A stretch of DNA of 64,000 bases from Chlorokybus atmophyticus (taxonomy: Eukaryota > Streptophyta > Chlorokybophyceae > Chlorokybales > Chlorokybaceae). The number at the start of each line of letters is the position of its first letter. Position 1 is the first letter of the stretch. Shown piece by piece: positions 26,787 to 37,936 of the stretch. A model generated the notes under the pieces. The model was not told where the DNA came from. It worked only from the letters and a program-made list of their open reading frames with translations, and ran no database searches. The position numbers were made by a program, and so were the translations under genes. The stretch lies in the NCBI GenBank assembly GCA_009103225.1, contig RHPI01000140.1:102501-166500 (forward strand), written 5' to 3'.

Positions 26787-28234
26787 TCACGGTGCAAGAT
26801 CTGATATATGCATGAAGTGCTGAAACTTATAGACGGACACCACCAGCAAGTCATCCACAAACCTAAAAATACTCTTTGCCAACTTGAGAAGGAGCGGCCT
26901 ATCCATCAATGGGTGTAGTCGCCTCAACCACCTGTGCTCATGGCAAGAGAGGTCATATTTTACCAGATAGACACCTGCTGGGTTTTCCATTGGGATCCCT
27001 ATGCAATCAATCACTGGCTGTCTGCACGAACAGCTTATAGCATATGAACAGCAAGAGAGTATGCAACAGGTACTCCATAAAACTCCTACGTAGTTGTCAC
27101 TATTGCACTAGTTACCCATCTGTGTGTAACAACTTGTCACACAGGGCCCCACGCCACAACTGTGACGTGCAAAGTAGTAGCCATGCGGTGTCTATGTATG
27201 TAATAAAACATTTCATGCATGACCATGTCAATGTTGGCTACCAAATTAGCGTGTGTCAGAGTTGTGTACAGAGTGGTAAAGTTATAAGTTTCCAGCTGCA
27301 AGAACTCACGCATTTGCTGCTAGGTACGGGTAGTGTTAAGATTTGTCTGCAAACGCTTACACCCTGCGGAGTCCTTCGATACCCAAGAAGCTTCAGCATT
27401 TTTATCATGTACGAGTTTAGCCCATATGTCACTCACAATAGACGCACAGACTTTACACACTCAAATCAACCACATAGAAACATGTGACAATGTGGTATTA
27501 TACGCTGCCGCGATGAAGCGCAGCTTGGGCGGTTGCTTGTGAAGCTTGGCAGTAAGATAGAGCTGAGGTAGTCTCGGGGTGGAGTTATGCAAATGCTGGC
27601 GAAAGTCATTTGTGCTGATGAATTGGGCATGTGCATTCAGCACCGTTGCCATCAACTGTGGCCACAGCTGATTGGTCGGGGTGTCGAACTCTGCAGTCAG
27701 ACATTGTAAGTAATAACGTTTACACATACTGGCAAACGAAGAGGCGGACTGACCCACCCTTTTCACCACAAAGAAATGCATTTCGTTAACGATGGTATAA
27801 TCCATCACGGATATATGCAAGAGTTGTGTGGCTGGTGGTACAGGTGGTGGTGCTGTAGCTGCCTGTGCTTGCAAATCATCAATGAGCGCATGAACCCATG
27901 CACACAGCAAACCAGGTTGGTGGTGGTGCGATTCGTGGGATTCAGTCCGTCTGTAAAGTGCCGTGGTGGTAGCGCGTAGGCATGCTTCAATAGCTGGGCT
28001 GGCCCAGTAGCTGGCAACCATAACTGCCAGCGCCGGCACTGTAAATTTTGATTTGCAATGCAACCTTGCACTAACCACCGATGAATGAACCACGGCATAG
28101 TCACAAATAACAACATGACCACGATCAGCATATGTCAAGCCAGTAAGCGGGGTTGTGTGGCATCCGCAATGCTGCATGGAATATACTTGCTCTGCAGCGC
28201 TGACCCATGTGACCATAGCATGATATGCAACCAC
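26787..28234 (-). pseudogene. decayed Penelope-like reverse transcriptase fragment
   Basis: Read on the minus strand, the pieces are in different frames but follow reverse-transcriptase order. 28234-27461 is open and ends with LPQLYLTAKLHKQPPKLRFI, the pre-palm block seen as LPKxHKxPxxxRPI/RFI in Penelope-like elements. Then comes IWAKLVHDKNAEASWV. Motif A follows at about 27262-27295 as TYNFTTLYTTLTHANL, where the usual catalytic Asp of YDFSTLYT is Asn. GIPMENPAGVYLVKYDL is the block with GIPMG in relatives. Motif C is FRFVDDLLVV at 26839-26870. In-frame stops and frameshifts separate the blocks, so the copy is dead. No GIY-YIG endonuclease was found. It could be another non-LTR-type reverse transcriptase; the Penelope assignment is inference. 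Confidence 0.65.
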
Positions 28235-29204
28235 ATGTGCTTGTTATACAACAAGCTGTTACACAATAACTAAGTTGGATAATGCAACAAGCGGTAGCGA
28301 TCATTCCTTTTATTTAACAGCAAACATTATGAGTTGTGATGCACAAGCTTTTAAGACAAAGCAAAAAATGCATTCTAATGGAAACACATTATATTACCTA
28401 TGGGCACAAGTACTCGATTATTGCGCCTCTTCCACACCATCAATATGCAAAAATCCGGAATTGTGTTGCGAACTTGTATGCAGGCTTACACACGTGATGG
28501 CTACACTATGTATAACCTTACGAAACAAAGCAGTATATGCGCGCATGTTTAATTTATTGGCAACTCACGCGATGACCGTTTATAGCAACCTAAACATAGT
28601 TTACAGGCTAGCCAAAACTTACTATATACTCAAAAAACTATTTCACAACATTACCAGGATTATGCGGACTACTTCACCTCACACCACACTTTCAATGCCC
28701 ACTTACACACAAATGTGCACACAAGTTCACATGAGGTCACATATACAAAAGATGCAAAACACGTATGTTTTTTACTTATCACACGAGATGTTGTACACAT
28801 GGACACCACAATACCACATGACATCAGCACTGCTATCACGGGATGTAAGCGCTCTGCATCATGCCATTGGCAAACACTCAATCGCTTCAATTAAACTCAT
28901 GCACTTCACACTTACACATCGCATTGGTGTCAACACCAATGCAGCCTAGCTACCCAACTCGCCGCAGGGACGTGAGCCGCCAAGCCCCGCAGGCTGACCC
29001 GCCGGTGGCCACTGGCTAACGCGACTTGGGCCAGCGAGCAACACATGTAGTTCTCAGCGTACGCGCCAGCACCTTAAACTGCTACTAACCACCCATCACC
29101 CGTTGCAACCAGCGATGGTTCAAGCAATCACCCTAGATACCACTCCGGCACATTCACAATCTACCTATCTACAGCACAACCTATCAATCTACAACTCCTT
29201 CTCG
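28235..29204. other. AT-richer intergenic region with an unassigned ORF
   Basis: More AT-rich than its surroundings. A plus-strand ORF at 28275-28949 (224 codons) is rich in Thr, Met, His and Cys and resembles no protein I know. It may be part of the body of the retroelement next door. A gene here cannot be supported. Confidence 0.3.
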
Positions 29205-31257
29205 CTACGATTCTGGCAGAGTCGGCAGAGGCCCTGTTACTCGCTTCTCCAAAAGAATAATCTTCTGCACCAACTCAGCCCTGTCTGTGGATAATTTCTT
29301 CATGCCGATGCCGACTTTTCTTGCGACCCCCAGCAGGTATTTTTGCAACGCTTCTGATGACAAGTTGAGCAGGCTTTGCACGCGCTGGTCGCCAGCAGCG
29401 ACCTGTTTAAGCTTGTCCAGAGCGGTCTCAGTGCCGCGCTTGAGCGTGCCTTTGTCCGTGCTGATGTCCCGCTTAGGGGCAGCAGCTGCAGGTGTTGTTG
29501 TTATAGCGGCGATGGTTGGCGCCCTCCGCGCCGTCTTGCGACGGTGATACACAGGGGCTCTTGCGCCAGCTGGACGCGTCCGTTTGTGCTGGGTGGAAGC
29601 ATTGGATATGGCCTGCAAAGGAGAGTCATAAATCTGCAGGCACAAGGCGCCCGCTTGTGCAACCCACAACTGCTATCACATCACAATGACACGGGTTGTG
29701 GTTCCCTCCTGTCCCTTCCAAGGTTGGTACAATCAACTGCGAACCTCAGAAGCCACATGCAACACTACCCTATATCACATGGTAAAGTGGCGAAAATGAC
29801 TCTACCAGACCAGTATGGCATGACTGTGCTGATGTCATAGCATGCAGCAGTCGCGTGCATTCAGAAAGAAACCATGACCAATACCTTCAAGCCCTCCAAG
29901 TTCACAGGCCGCTGTCCAGGTAAGCGTCTGAGCTGGAACTTGTACTCTATCCTGCCGAACTCATTTGTCGCCTGTGTTGGCAAGTCGACTTCATACAGCC
30001 CATGATAGACATATAACTTAGCAGTTGGCCTTGAGGGATCTTCATATCCTCTTATTACCCTGTTTAAACAAGAAGGGATGTCAGCTCATGCACAAGTAAG
30101 CATGGGCCAGAGAACGCTCCAGAAATGTATATTAAGCAAGAGAGGAGGAGTGAACACTGTTGCATGCAATTTGCTAAGGCATGCAAGCGGGTACCTGACA
30201 GGATTCTTTTGCATAGCAGCGCGCTTGAGGGCCAAGTTGCCGCGGTTCATGCTCTGATCCGCATCAACACCGCCGCCTTCCCCAACATACTCAAGGAGAT
30301 CATCCTCAAGTTCCCGATTGCTGTACTCACCTATGCAAGCCAAGGTCATGGTCAGCACACCGAGGCATTGGCCAGGACTCAATCACCATTACACCAATAC
30401 GTTTGATCCCCCCCCCCGCCAACACACAAACAGCGCGGAGCTGCGTGGATATATATGTTGACATGCATGGAGTGCGCGACACATGTTGCTCTACACGTCA
30501 ACAGCGCTACTCACCAGACATCACCAAAGCTGTCGCTACTGACACATCGGCCACCAGTGCTGAGCCAATGCCAGCACGGAAAGAGTTGTGTAGACCTGCA
30601 CATGGACGCAACACATGAACAATGACGCGCGTAAGTGGGCAATGCCCCATGGGTGTGCTGATTGAAATGCCCAGGTGAGCCTACCTACACAAACTAACTC
30701 CCCTCGATTCTCAAACTGATCTCCAGTATCTACACCTGGTACTGCACCTGAAAAAGGGGGGCATTTGGATGACTCAGTATACTCTCATGCATGCTCAGCT
30801 ATAAACTGTTGCAATCAAACGATGAATTGTACAATCAACACTGCTTGTTTGGCATGCGCGCGCACGCACGCTGTCACAAAAAGAAGCCCTGATCCACACA
30901 CACGCATGCACACAGCCTAACTACATGAAGTCAAAGTCAACAAAAGACCCCCAGCGAGTATGCAGAAGGCTGCGTACCAACAAGATGGGAAGGGTTGGGT
31001 AGCATGCGTTTGTCTTTCATGAACTTGTAAACATAACTGAGCATGACAGGTTTGTTGAAGCGGCTCGCGTCCTGAGGCTTGTCCAAGTTCTGTTTTCTAA
31101 CAGCCTGTTCAAGCTTCGCCACTTTCCAGCGATAATTGTTGAGCGCGCGTACAACTCTCGCCCTTTCGGGAGACACTGTGCTTTCCTCCTGAGCGGCTGC
31201 GCTCGTAGAGGCCACTGGCACTTCCTCTGGACTGTCTTGCACATCTTCTTCTGCCAT
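29205..31257 (-). CDS. compact SRA-YDG domain protein
   Basis: Six exons, 31257-30978, 30747-30685, 30595-30515, 30330-30195, 30059-29885 and 29612-29205, give 380 residues. The central SRA domain is clear: AVPGVDTGDQFENRGELVCV, GLHNSFRAGIGSALVAD, LLEYVGEGG, DADQSMNRGNLALKRA, PVRVIRGYEDPSRP and RIEYKFQLRRLPGQRPV. SRA domains bind methylated or hemimethylated DNA by flipping out the base. The usual YDGLY motif reads YHGLY. Unlike UHRF/VIM proteins there is no PHD or RING finger, and unlike SUVH proteins no SET domain. Instead a short helical N-terminus (RVVRALNNYRWKVAKLEQAV) and a basic C-terminal tail with a predicted helical hairpin (SEALQKYLLGVARKVGIGMK) flank the SRA. It is probably a reader or adaptor in DNA-methylation maintenance; this role is inferred from the domain. 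Confidence 0.9.
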
Positions 31258-31980
31258 AATTGCTAGAATACAAGAGAAATGTAGTCCATAAATCAACCAT
31301 ACATGTACTGCCATCAGTACACAAGATAACAACCCTGGCAACATGGCAGTGAATGCAACCTTTCACTCGCATGCAATACTGGGCGCACAACAGGTTGCAA
31401 GCATGACAGGGCGACAGGCGTTGCCACTCTACAAAATCAAAGCATTGCAAACAGCAGGACGGGTCTCATTAGCAAGCAGCAACATGGCACAATTGCATGC
31501 AAGCTGGCAGTAGCAAAGCACTCTCGCCTTGTTAGCAGACTGCCTGTAACTACTGCATGCAAGCGTATGGGCCAGACAACTGCCTAAGATCAACGTGTGC
31601 GCACATGCATCCACTGCCTGAGTTGACAAGCACTGTAAACGTGGGTTAAGACGACAGCTGCTAAAAGCTTGATGGTCATGGTTGCCTGCACTTCGTGTTT
31701 ATTGCAGCCAAAATGCATCTCTGTTTGTTGCAGCCCTTGAATTTGTTGTAGAAACCACTTCGACCCACGACTGTGCCAAACCGCCCAGATGTTTCATACA
31801 AGGCTGTGCTGCCGGACGGCACTTGCCTTACCAGATTGGTTGAATATGCTGTTGTATAAGTTGAAGTCGCAGGTACAACCCAGCACAGCAACAGAATGCC
31901 TATAGGTACTTCACGTGAAAATCTAGTTATTTGGAGTCTATCTACTAACTTGTTGATGCATGATGCAACCCTAGCAGGCA
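31258..31980. other. intergenic, no gene seen
   Basis: Between the SRA gene start and the 3' end of the next minus-strand gene. A minus-strand ORF ending at 31676 is open through about 31900 but lacks a convincing start or family resemblance; it is probably 3' untranslated sequence of the small gene upstream. Confidence 0.4.
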
Positions 31981-32242
31981 TCAACCCCACCAGGTCCAAT
32001 CAAGCAAGCGATCAACAAATGGGGCAAATTCAGCTGCAAAGGCTACCGCTTGTGCAGCAGTGCTCAAACCTACCTTCAGCTGCTTCCTGTGAGACACCTT
32101 CCATGACTGAATCCGCTGTAGACGACGCCGGAGGGCTCCTTGCCTGGTCCGCCTCGTCGCCGTCGCCGACCACGACACTGACAACTTCATCGTCAGTGTC
32201 GTCCAGCACAATAACTGCAGGGTTGTCCTTGTCGCTCCCCAT
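31981..32242 (-). CDS. small acidic protein with SUMO-interaction-like motif
   Basis: Two exons, 32242-32074 and 32033-31981, give 73 residues and end at TGA. The N-terminal half holds PAVIVLDDTDDEVVSVVV: a hydrophobic VIVL core followed by acidic residues, the pattern of a SUMO-interaction motif. The C-terminus is AEFAPFVDRLLDWTWWG, an aromatic amphipathic end. No family was recognised. The frame is open upstream through a poly-Ala-coding GCC repeat, so a longer N-terminus from a missed exon is possible. Confidence 0.45.
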
Positions 32243-32439
32243 AGCTAACCTCACAGCAACACCTTCAAGCACAGCAATCACACCAACTTTGTGGGCAAGC
32301 CCAGATCCTAACGCCCGCACCACCGCCGCCGCCGCCGCCACCGCCACCGCCGCACAGAAGCTTCACGACATTCCCAACGTCGGGCGTCAGAGTGAAAAAT
32401 TCAATCTTCCATCGGACTTCCCGCACATTCCTTACTGAC

Positions 32440-32690
32440 TTCCGCACTCGAAATGACCGCCAACGCACGGAGTGACGATGGCTTCCGTTGGAGAAACCTT
32501 CCCATCAAACTGGCCCATAATCTTTGATCTGTGTATGCCAGCTGTACATTGCTGTTTGATCGAGTAGGTGACGGTGGCGGCGAGCAAGAGGAGGTAGACA
32601 TAGCAGGCAACAGAATTTGCTTGCAGCTTGGAGAGGACGAGTGGTTGATTGCGAGTCGCGGTGAGAGCAAGCAAGCAAGCAGGACATGTG
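32440..32690 (-). pseudogene. fragment resembling the 5' region of the 39-kb gene copy
   Basis: The minus strand reads a hydrophobic signal-like segment (ACYVYLLLLAATVTYSI), then AGIHRSKIMGQFDGKV and EAIVTPCVGG. A similar order lies at 39570-39830 (minus): VCYVLVRVLLLLLFAVAAA, then EDLTPCVRFV. At DNA level both share GAGTGGTTGATTGC next to GGTGAGAGCA, and ACTCCGTGCGTT. It looks like a partial copy of the same 5' region. From 32690 to 34120 I see no supported gene. Confidence 0.35.
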
Positions 32691-33352
32691 TGTACGGGGT
32701 GCTATGACATACATGCGCAGAATGGGCATGCGCACTCTGTCGCTGCATGCTTAGTATGCATGCACGCAGTCATCAACACATACCCAACATTCTATTACAA
32801 CCGCCAGGCTATATGCCTACGCTAACTCCACTACCCCTAGCCCCCAAAACAACCCGCAGTTGCTGTCATACCACCGCCAGCAGCGTTAGGCTTGCACATG
32901 ACCGCCATGATGACCAGAACGACCAGCAGACTCCCCCCGCCGCCGCTCGCAAACCCTCGACCGCCATGGTGGCCGCCGCCACTGCTGCCGCACTTTAGGG
33001 TTTTGTCAGGTGTCAGACAGCACGCCATGCACGCACATCATGCATATGCTGCAGCACTCCCTCAGCCGCATTGGTCATCTGTTCGGAGACGATGTGAACA
33101 CGGGCAATGTGTACATATGTCCGAGATACATTTGCAAACATGCAGTGAATGCTGAGCACCAATTCAGCATGTTCATTATCATGACACACTTCACTCACCT
33201 CAGTCATATGCTTACACCACCGAGCACATCTGACAGTCCCATACCTCTGGTACATACATCGTACTCACTGCACCACTACTGCCCTACGTCGTCAGTCTTG
33301 CATGCATGCACGCCCCATGGTGTACCTGCACACAAGGCCTGACAGTGACAAT

Positions 33353-33382
33353 AAATGCGATACACAATTGTGTATCGCATTT
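33353..33382. repeat. perfect 30-bp palindrome
   Basis: The sequence from AAATGCGATACACAA to TTGTGTATCGCATTT is identical to its reverse complement over 30 bases. It is non-coding. Confidence 0.95.
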
Positions 33383-34120
33383 GCTCATGCACTCCACATG
33401 CAGTCCACAGCAGCATACAGCGCTCACCACTTTGCGCACAACATGTAGACCACTAGGCTATCGTAACCTACCAACTTCACTACGCACAATAATAATAATT
33501 ACCCCGTTAACCATGTCAGTACATGCATCCAGAACCTGCCCATAGGGCCATATGTCAGCTTGCACACAATCAACGTTGGTGATGTTAGGCAGGCCAGCAG
33601 GACGACTCCCTCTCCCTTTCCAGAGAGGGATTCCTCCCTCTCCGCCACCCCCTCTTCTTGTTCTCACAGCTTGGCTGTGTCGTTGCATCCCTTGTTCTCA
33701 CTACATGCGGGCCCTCTGCCCTCCCCCTTCGCCGCCACGATGTCGTTGTCAGTTGTTGCTGCGCTGTGCTGTGCAGGCATGTGTTCAGCGCACTAGCCGG
33801 GTGCATATATCTAAGCGACCCATGCACAATCGTGCGGCTGCACACGCACAAGCATGCTTCTGTGTCAATGCTGTGCTGCTTCGCTACCTTGCTGCTGGTC
33901 AGTTTTGACCACAGGTAACCTTAGTGAGTGTCGTCCTGAGAATGCACCATGCCTTTTTCTATACCTTGCTAGGTAGCTACAAACAACCTGACGCAGAATC
34001 ATGCATTGCAGCCGCACATCTCTTGAGAATTGGGCAGCTGATGGTGGTACGAAGGGCAACTACTGCATGTCAGTATAAGGCTTGGCCTTGAGAGCTGGTA
34101 CTAGTCACAAATCTGGTGTG

Positions 34121-34906
34121 CTAAACCGCTGTCAGCGTCATGGCTTTAACTGCACATATCGGGATGATGCGCTCGAAGCTCCATGTCATCCCCCCATCGA
34201 TAACGCAGCCTTTTGGGGTGCAAGTTGATGCGTACGCAAACCAAGGGAGCTCTGGCCGTTGCTTGGCAGGCAGCTCCTGCTCATCCGGCCAGTGCGCCAA
34301 GGTAATTGCATTCCATGCGTGCAGCCACCAAGCCGTGGGGCGCTTCGGAATTTCGAGACGGGGCCACGGCATGTGTTGCCAACCTGCAGCCGCAGCCATT
34401 TGGGTATTTGGAAAGTAAGCCTGCCTAAGACCATGTTGTGGGTAAACGCATTGATGGAACAGTGCATGTGTACACATGCACAGTTCAGCACAACTGAAAT
34501 AGCTACCAGAAAACACAACACACCTCTCGGATGTTCAACGAATACTTCCAGTGGGCTGGCAAGGGTGCTCACAGGGAACGACAGCTTGCTGCACCACGAG
34601 TAATTGTACTTGAAGTGCCCCTTTGTAAAACACCTACACAGGGGTCAACTCGTTGGCTTACATACCGCACACTCACCAACACAGACTGTGCAGCCGCACT
34701 CACGTGGTAAAAACAGGCAAGCCATCATCAGGATGCGTCACTCCTTGGCCCAGTTCCCATATGTGCTGAAGTACCTCTGGGTGGTGCACAACAAGAGTTG
34801 GCAAATCCTCACGCACGCATGCACTTGCTTGGTCTTTTCTTGGTCGCAGCTCTGTCAGCCCTTTCGGCGCTGGGGCTGTGCTTCGGGACTGCACGGAGAA
34901 CTCCAT
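34121..34906 (-). CDS. unrecognised gene family, copy A (shorter)
   Basis: Exons 34906-34704, 34633-34524 and 34383-34121 give 191 residues with phases closed. Exon boundaries and phases match copy B (37887-39196). Shared blocks include EDLPTLVVHHPEVLQHIWEL, GVTHPDDGLPVFTTCFTKG, FKYNYSWCSKLSFPVST, SPLEVFVEHPRGWQ and LPWFAYAS. The N-terminus (MEFSVQSRSTAPAPKG) is unrelated to that of copy B, and the C-terminus differs after PKGC. Several Cys, Trp and His residues are conserved between copies. No known domain was recognised and I assign no function. It may be an active paralogue or a partial copy. Confidence 0.55.
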
Positions 34907-35442
34907 GGTGTTTGCCGCGAGGTATGGTGTTTCGAGACACTCATTGCAGGTGTACATTTGTAGACATTCGCATGCATGTGCCAACACACCTGCACGCGTT
35001 CGCTGTGTGTGCACCCCAGCTGGGTTGGGTGTATGTACACAGGAACGATTGCTACATGTGCATGTGTGTAGATTGAGCGCGCGCGGGTGTACAAACGTGT
35101 ACTCGTGCTCCTGCACACTGTGCGTGTACTGCCTTGCGCACGCTTGTGTGCGTCTGTGACATCGCTGATGATTAAATGTTCCGGTGAGTATTGGTGCACA
35201 CATACCTGCATCAAAACCAAGTGCGCACATGCACGTACACGCAAGCATAGCGTACGCAAGCACAGACATACGTGTGCGCTCGTGCAATGCAAGCAAACAT
35301 ACACAATCTTCGCTTGCATTGCAAATAAGCACCTGGTATGCGACATGATTGGTGCTCAGCGCTGGTTGTTTGGTATTGCATTGAAGCGGTCTTTTCCCCC
35401 CTCAAGGCAGGAGAGGTCCTGAGTGCGGTAGGCCCAGCCGTG

Positions 35443-36369
35443 TCAGCTGGCGCCGAAGAGGATGCGGCACGCGCGCATAGAGGAGGCAGCATTGGCATCA
35501 TCCACTTCAACTACACTGCCGTCCCCATAGCTCTCTGTCGACCCTGCGCCTGCCGCTGCTGGCGCACGAGACGCATCCGTCGTTCAACTGAGGTGAGGTG
35601 AATCTCCACGCTGGTGGAACACCTGAAAGCGCACGCGCACGCGCGCTCGCACATGCACATACACTCGTACTTGTAGAGCATTGCGGCTGGACGCTGGCGG
35701 GGACGTTGTGTTTGAGTGCTGCACTGCGCAATCGCAGTAGAGAGGATGCTGCTTCTGCTATGGCCTTAGCATCCGGCTGCATGAGTGCGCTGCTCAGACA
35801 TGAGGTGACTGAGCCTTGGTAAAGTAAACCTGCATACTGTGGTATGTGAGTGTGTTTGCTGAAGGTCCAAATGGCAGATTGCATTTAGTGTTGGGATAGC
35901 TGCAGGACCCGTGCGCGTTGCCCACACTAGCGCGGGTACCAAGCAATTGCGAAGAGCACCTGATGGTCCGGCATGAGTGGACGACACGGTGATGGTGGTG
36001 CCGAGCGTACAGGCAGAGTATCGGCGGAGCAGCGCCGCCACCTCCAGACCCGCCGCCGCCGCGCTCTGGCTGCTGTTTGGAGCTGAGTCAGTCAGTGCCC
36101 AGCGCAAGTCCTCGGCTACACTTTTGGTACCACTGGCCGCTGGACCCCCGGTACTGACGACAAGTGGGATCAGCTGCATGCATGCATGCATACATGCTTG
36201 GTGCTGTAATGTAACAGGGCAGCAGTCGCCGGCACACGAGCCACAAGTCTTGCATTTGCGACACCCGCATGGCCTCTGTGATTAAGGCCTGCGCCTTGAG
36301 GTTGTAGCTTGCGACCCTGCGAGGTAGCGTGGAAGCAAGGCCGGCTGACGATAGCAATACAGCGTGGTG
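35443..36369 (-). CDS. partial gene model, Ala/Ser-rich helical protein, unknown
   Basis: Four exons join in phase: 36369-36238, 36173-35960, 35808-35671 and 35558-35443, ending at TGA. The 5' end is not resolved. The protein (about 199 residues seen) is mostly helical: GLASTLPRRVASYNLKAQAL, ITEAMRVSQMQDLW, SVAEDLRWALTDSAP, LEVAALLRRYSA, AKAIAEAASSLLRLRSAAL and an acidic C-terminal segment GDGSVVEVDDANAAS. No domain was recognised. Evidence is limited to phase-consistent splice sites and protein-like composition. 34907-35442 holds no supported exon; it is an alternating purine-pyrimidine-rich stretch. Confidence 0.45.
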
Positions 36370-36543
36370 CTGGGCATTGGTGGTGGACCTGATTGCGGAT
36401 GGGTTGATACAATCCGGCAGGCGGAGACATCAGTCTCAGCGCACGCACAGCCCGTGTGCGCAGGTGATTGCTTCATGCATGCTTTGCACGCCTACGGGGC
36501 AGGTGGATAGGGGTAGTGTAGAAAGTAGACTTAGTGCTAGCTA

Positions 36544-36919
36544 TAGCCCGGTGGTGACTATACGATGAGTGTTGCGTGCATGTCAGTGTGATCACTAGCA
36601 CACCATGCATGCGGGCTTTATGGCATACCCCTTTTGTACACCCTGGGTGTACGTGCTGTTGCTATTGCTTTGGATTTGCATGTCCCAACAAGCATGTTAT
36701 ACGCTTGTGTACACACAATGCGCTATGTCACTGCTTATGTGCGCTTTTTGAGAATGCGACACATATTCTGGCGTGTGTGATGTTCAATGCTGCTTCAACA
36801 CAACTTATGCACTCCTGTATAATATAGTATGCAAGGATCGAGGCATGCATGAGAATGTCACATACACACATGCAGTCCGCACACTGCATCATCGCACTCG
36901 TATATTCACCACCAGGATG
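36544..36919. mobile_element. MITE-like element with imperfect terminal inverted repeats
   Basis: Starts TAGCCCGGTGGTGACTATAC and ends with the near inverse (GTATATTCACCACCAGGATG). It is about 376 bp with no coding capacity. Its 3' part recurs at 11850-11955 and, more diverged, at 37340-37475. Confidence 0.55.
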
Positions 36920-37294
36920 TCCAATCTAGTGGATACTACTTATCTACCTTCACTACTGCCCATACCCCGTGCAACAGTAACCAACCCCAACCCCACCGAC
37001 CACCTGCCCAACTGCCACGTAGCGGCCCTGCGCGGTGCAGTGCTGACGTTGGCACTGCACTGCGAGGGTTAGGGTAACAGGAAAAAACGCAGCAGCAGCT
37101 GCTGCGCAGAGCTGAGCTGGTGGCGGGAAGGGAGAGCAGGCGGGAGGGAGTCGTCCTTGCTGCTGCTGTTGCTGCCGTTGTCAACGCCAACTAACAGAGC
37201 CCGTGCGGGCAGGTAATGCAATACGCATGTATGCGTGCCTAATGGGGAGGTCTAAACTAGTGTAGCGTAGTGAGGTTGGAACAAACAGAGTGCA

Positions 37295-37475
37295 TAGCCC
37301 GGTGGTTGTGTTACAATGTGATTGCATGCTGTTTGGCATGCTGTATAATAAATAGAATGCAAGGATTGTGGCATGCATGAGAGTGTACAGGATATGCACG
37401 TGATGTATGTGACACACACGTGCATGAGCAGTCTACTCACCACACTATGAAGCACTCTCATCAACCACCGGGCTA
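37295..37475. mobile_element. short MITE-like element, perfect 14-bp terminal inverted repeats
   Basis: 181 bp bounded by TAGCCCGGTGGTTG at 37295-37308 and its exact reverse complement at 37462-37475. The interior shares ATGCAAGGATTGTGGCATGC with the element at 36544-36919. No coding capacity; it is probably a non-autonomous DNA element. Target-site duplication is not clear by eye. Confidence 0.65.
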
Positions 37476-37687
37476 AGTAATGTCATGCATGTCTACAACT
37501 ACTGGCAGCATATCCTGTGTACGTGCATGCACAAGTAAACACCTGTACAAACATGCGAGCAACTCAGCGCAGGACATGGATTCCACTTACTACTCTCGAT
37601 GGTATCTTTACAGCACCGCTCCTCACATGTCCATGGCCACCAATTGGGCAAGTAGCTGCACAGTTTTGCCTAGCCTGAGACGACACC

Positions 37688-37936
37688 ATGGCTTCTTCTG
37701 CACCTTACCAGGATGCTAGAAAAACCTGGTTTAACATTATTATGGCCGCACATCTTGAGAAGTGGCTAGCTGATGGTATTGGGTACAAAGGGCTACTACG
37801 GCATGTCAGTACAAGGCTTGGCGTTGAGGGAGCTGCTGGTACTAATCACACATCTGGTGTGCTAAACCACTGTCAGCGTCATGGCTTTAACTGCACATAT
37901 CGGGATGATGCTCTCGGAGCTTCACATCATCAATAA
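37688..37936 (+). CDS. short plus-strand ORF overlapping the 3' end of copy B
   Basis: ATG at 37688 opens 82 codons with protein-like composition (RKTWFNIIMAAHLEKWLADG, GLLRHVSTRLG, LNHCQRHGFNCTYRDDA). The homologous DNA at 34010-34190 has indels and substitutions that destroy the frame, so any gene here is intact only in this copy. It overlaps copy B on the opposite strand by 50 bp. No family was recognised; it may be a decayed element fragment. Confidence 0.3.
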   Translation: MASSAPYQDARKTWFNIIMAAHLEKWLADGIGYKGLLRHVSTRLGVEGAAGTNHTSGVLNHCQRHGFNCTYRDDALGASHHQ

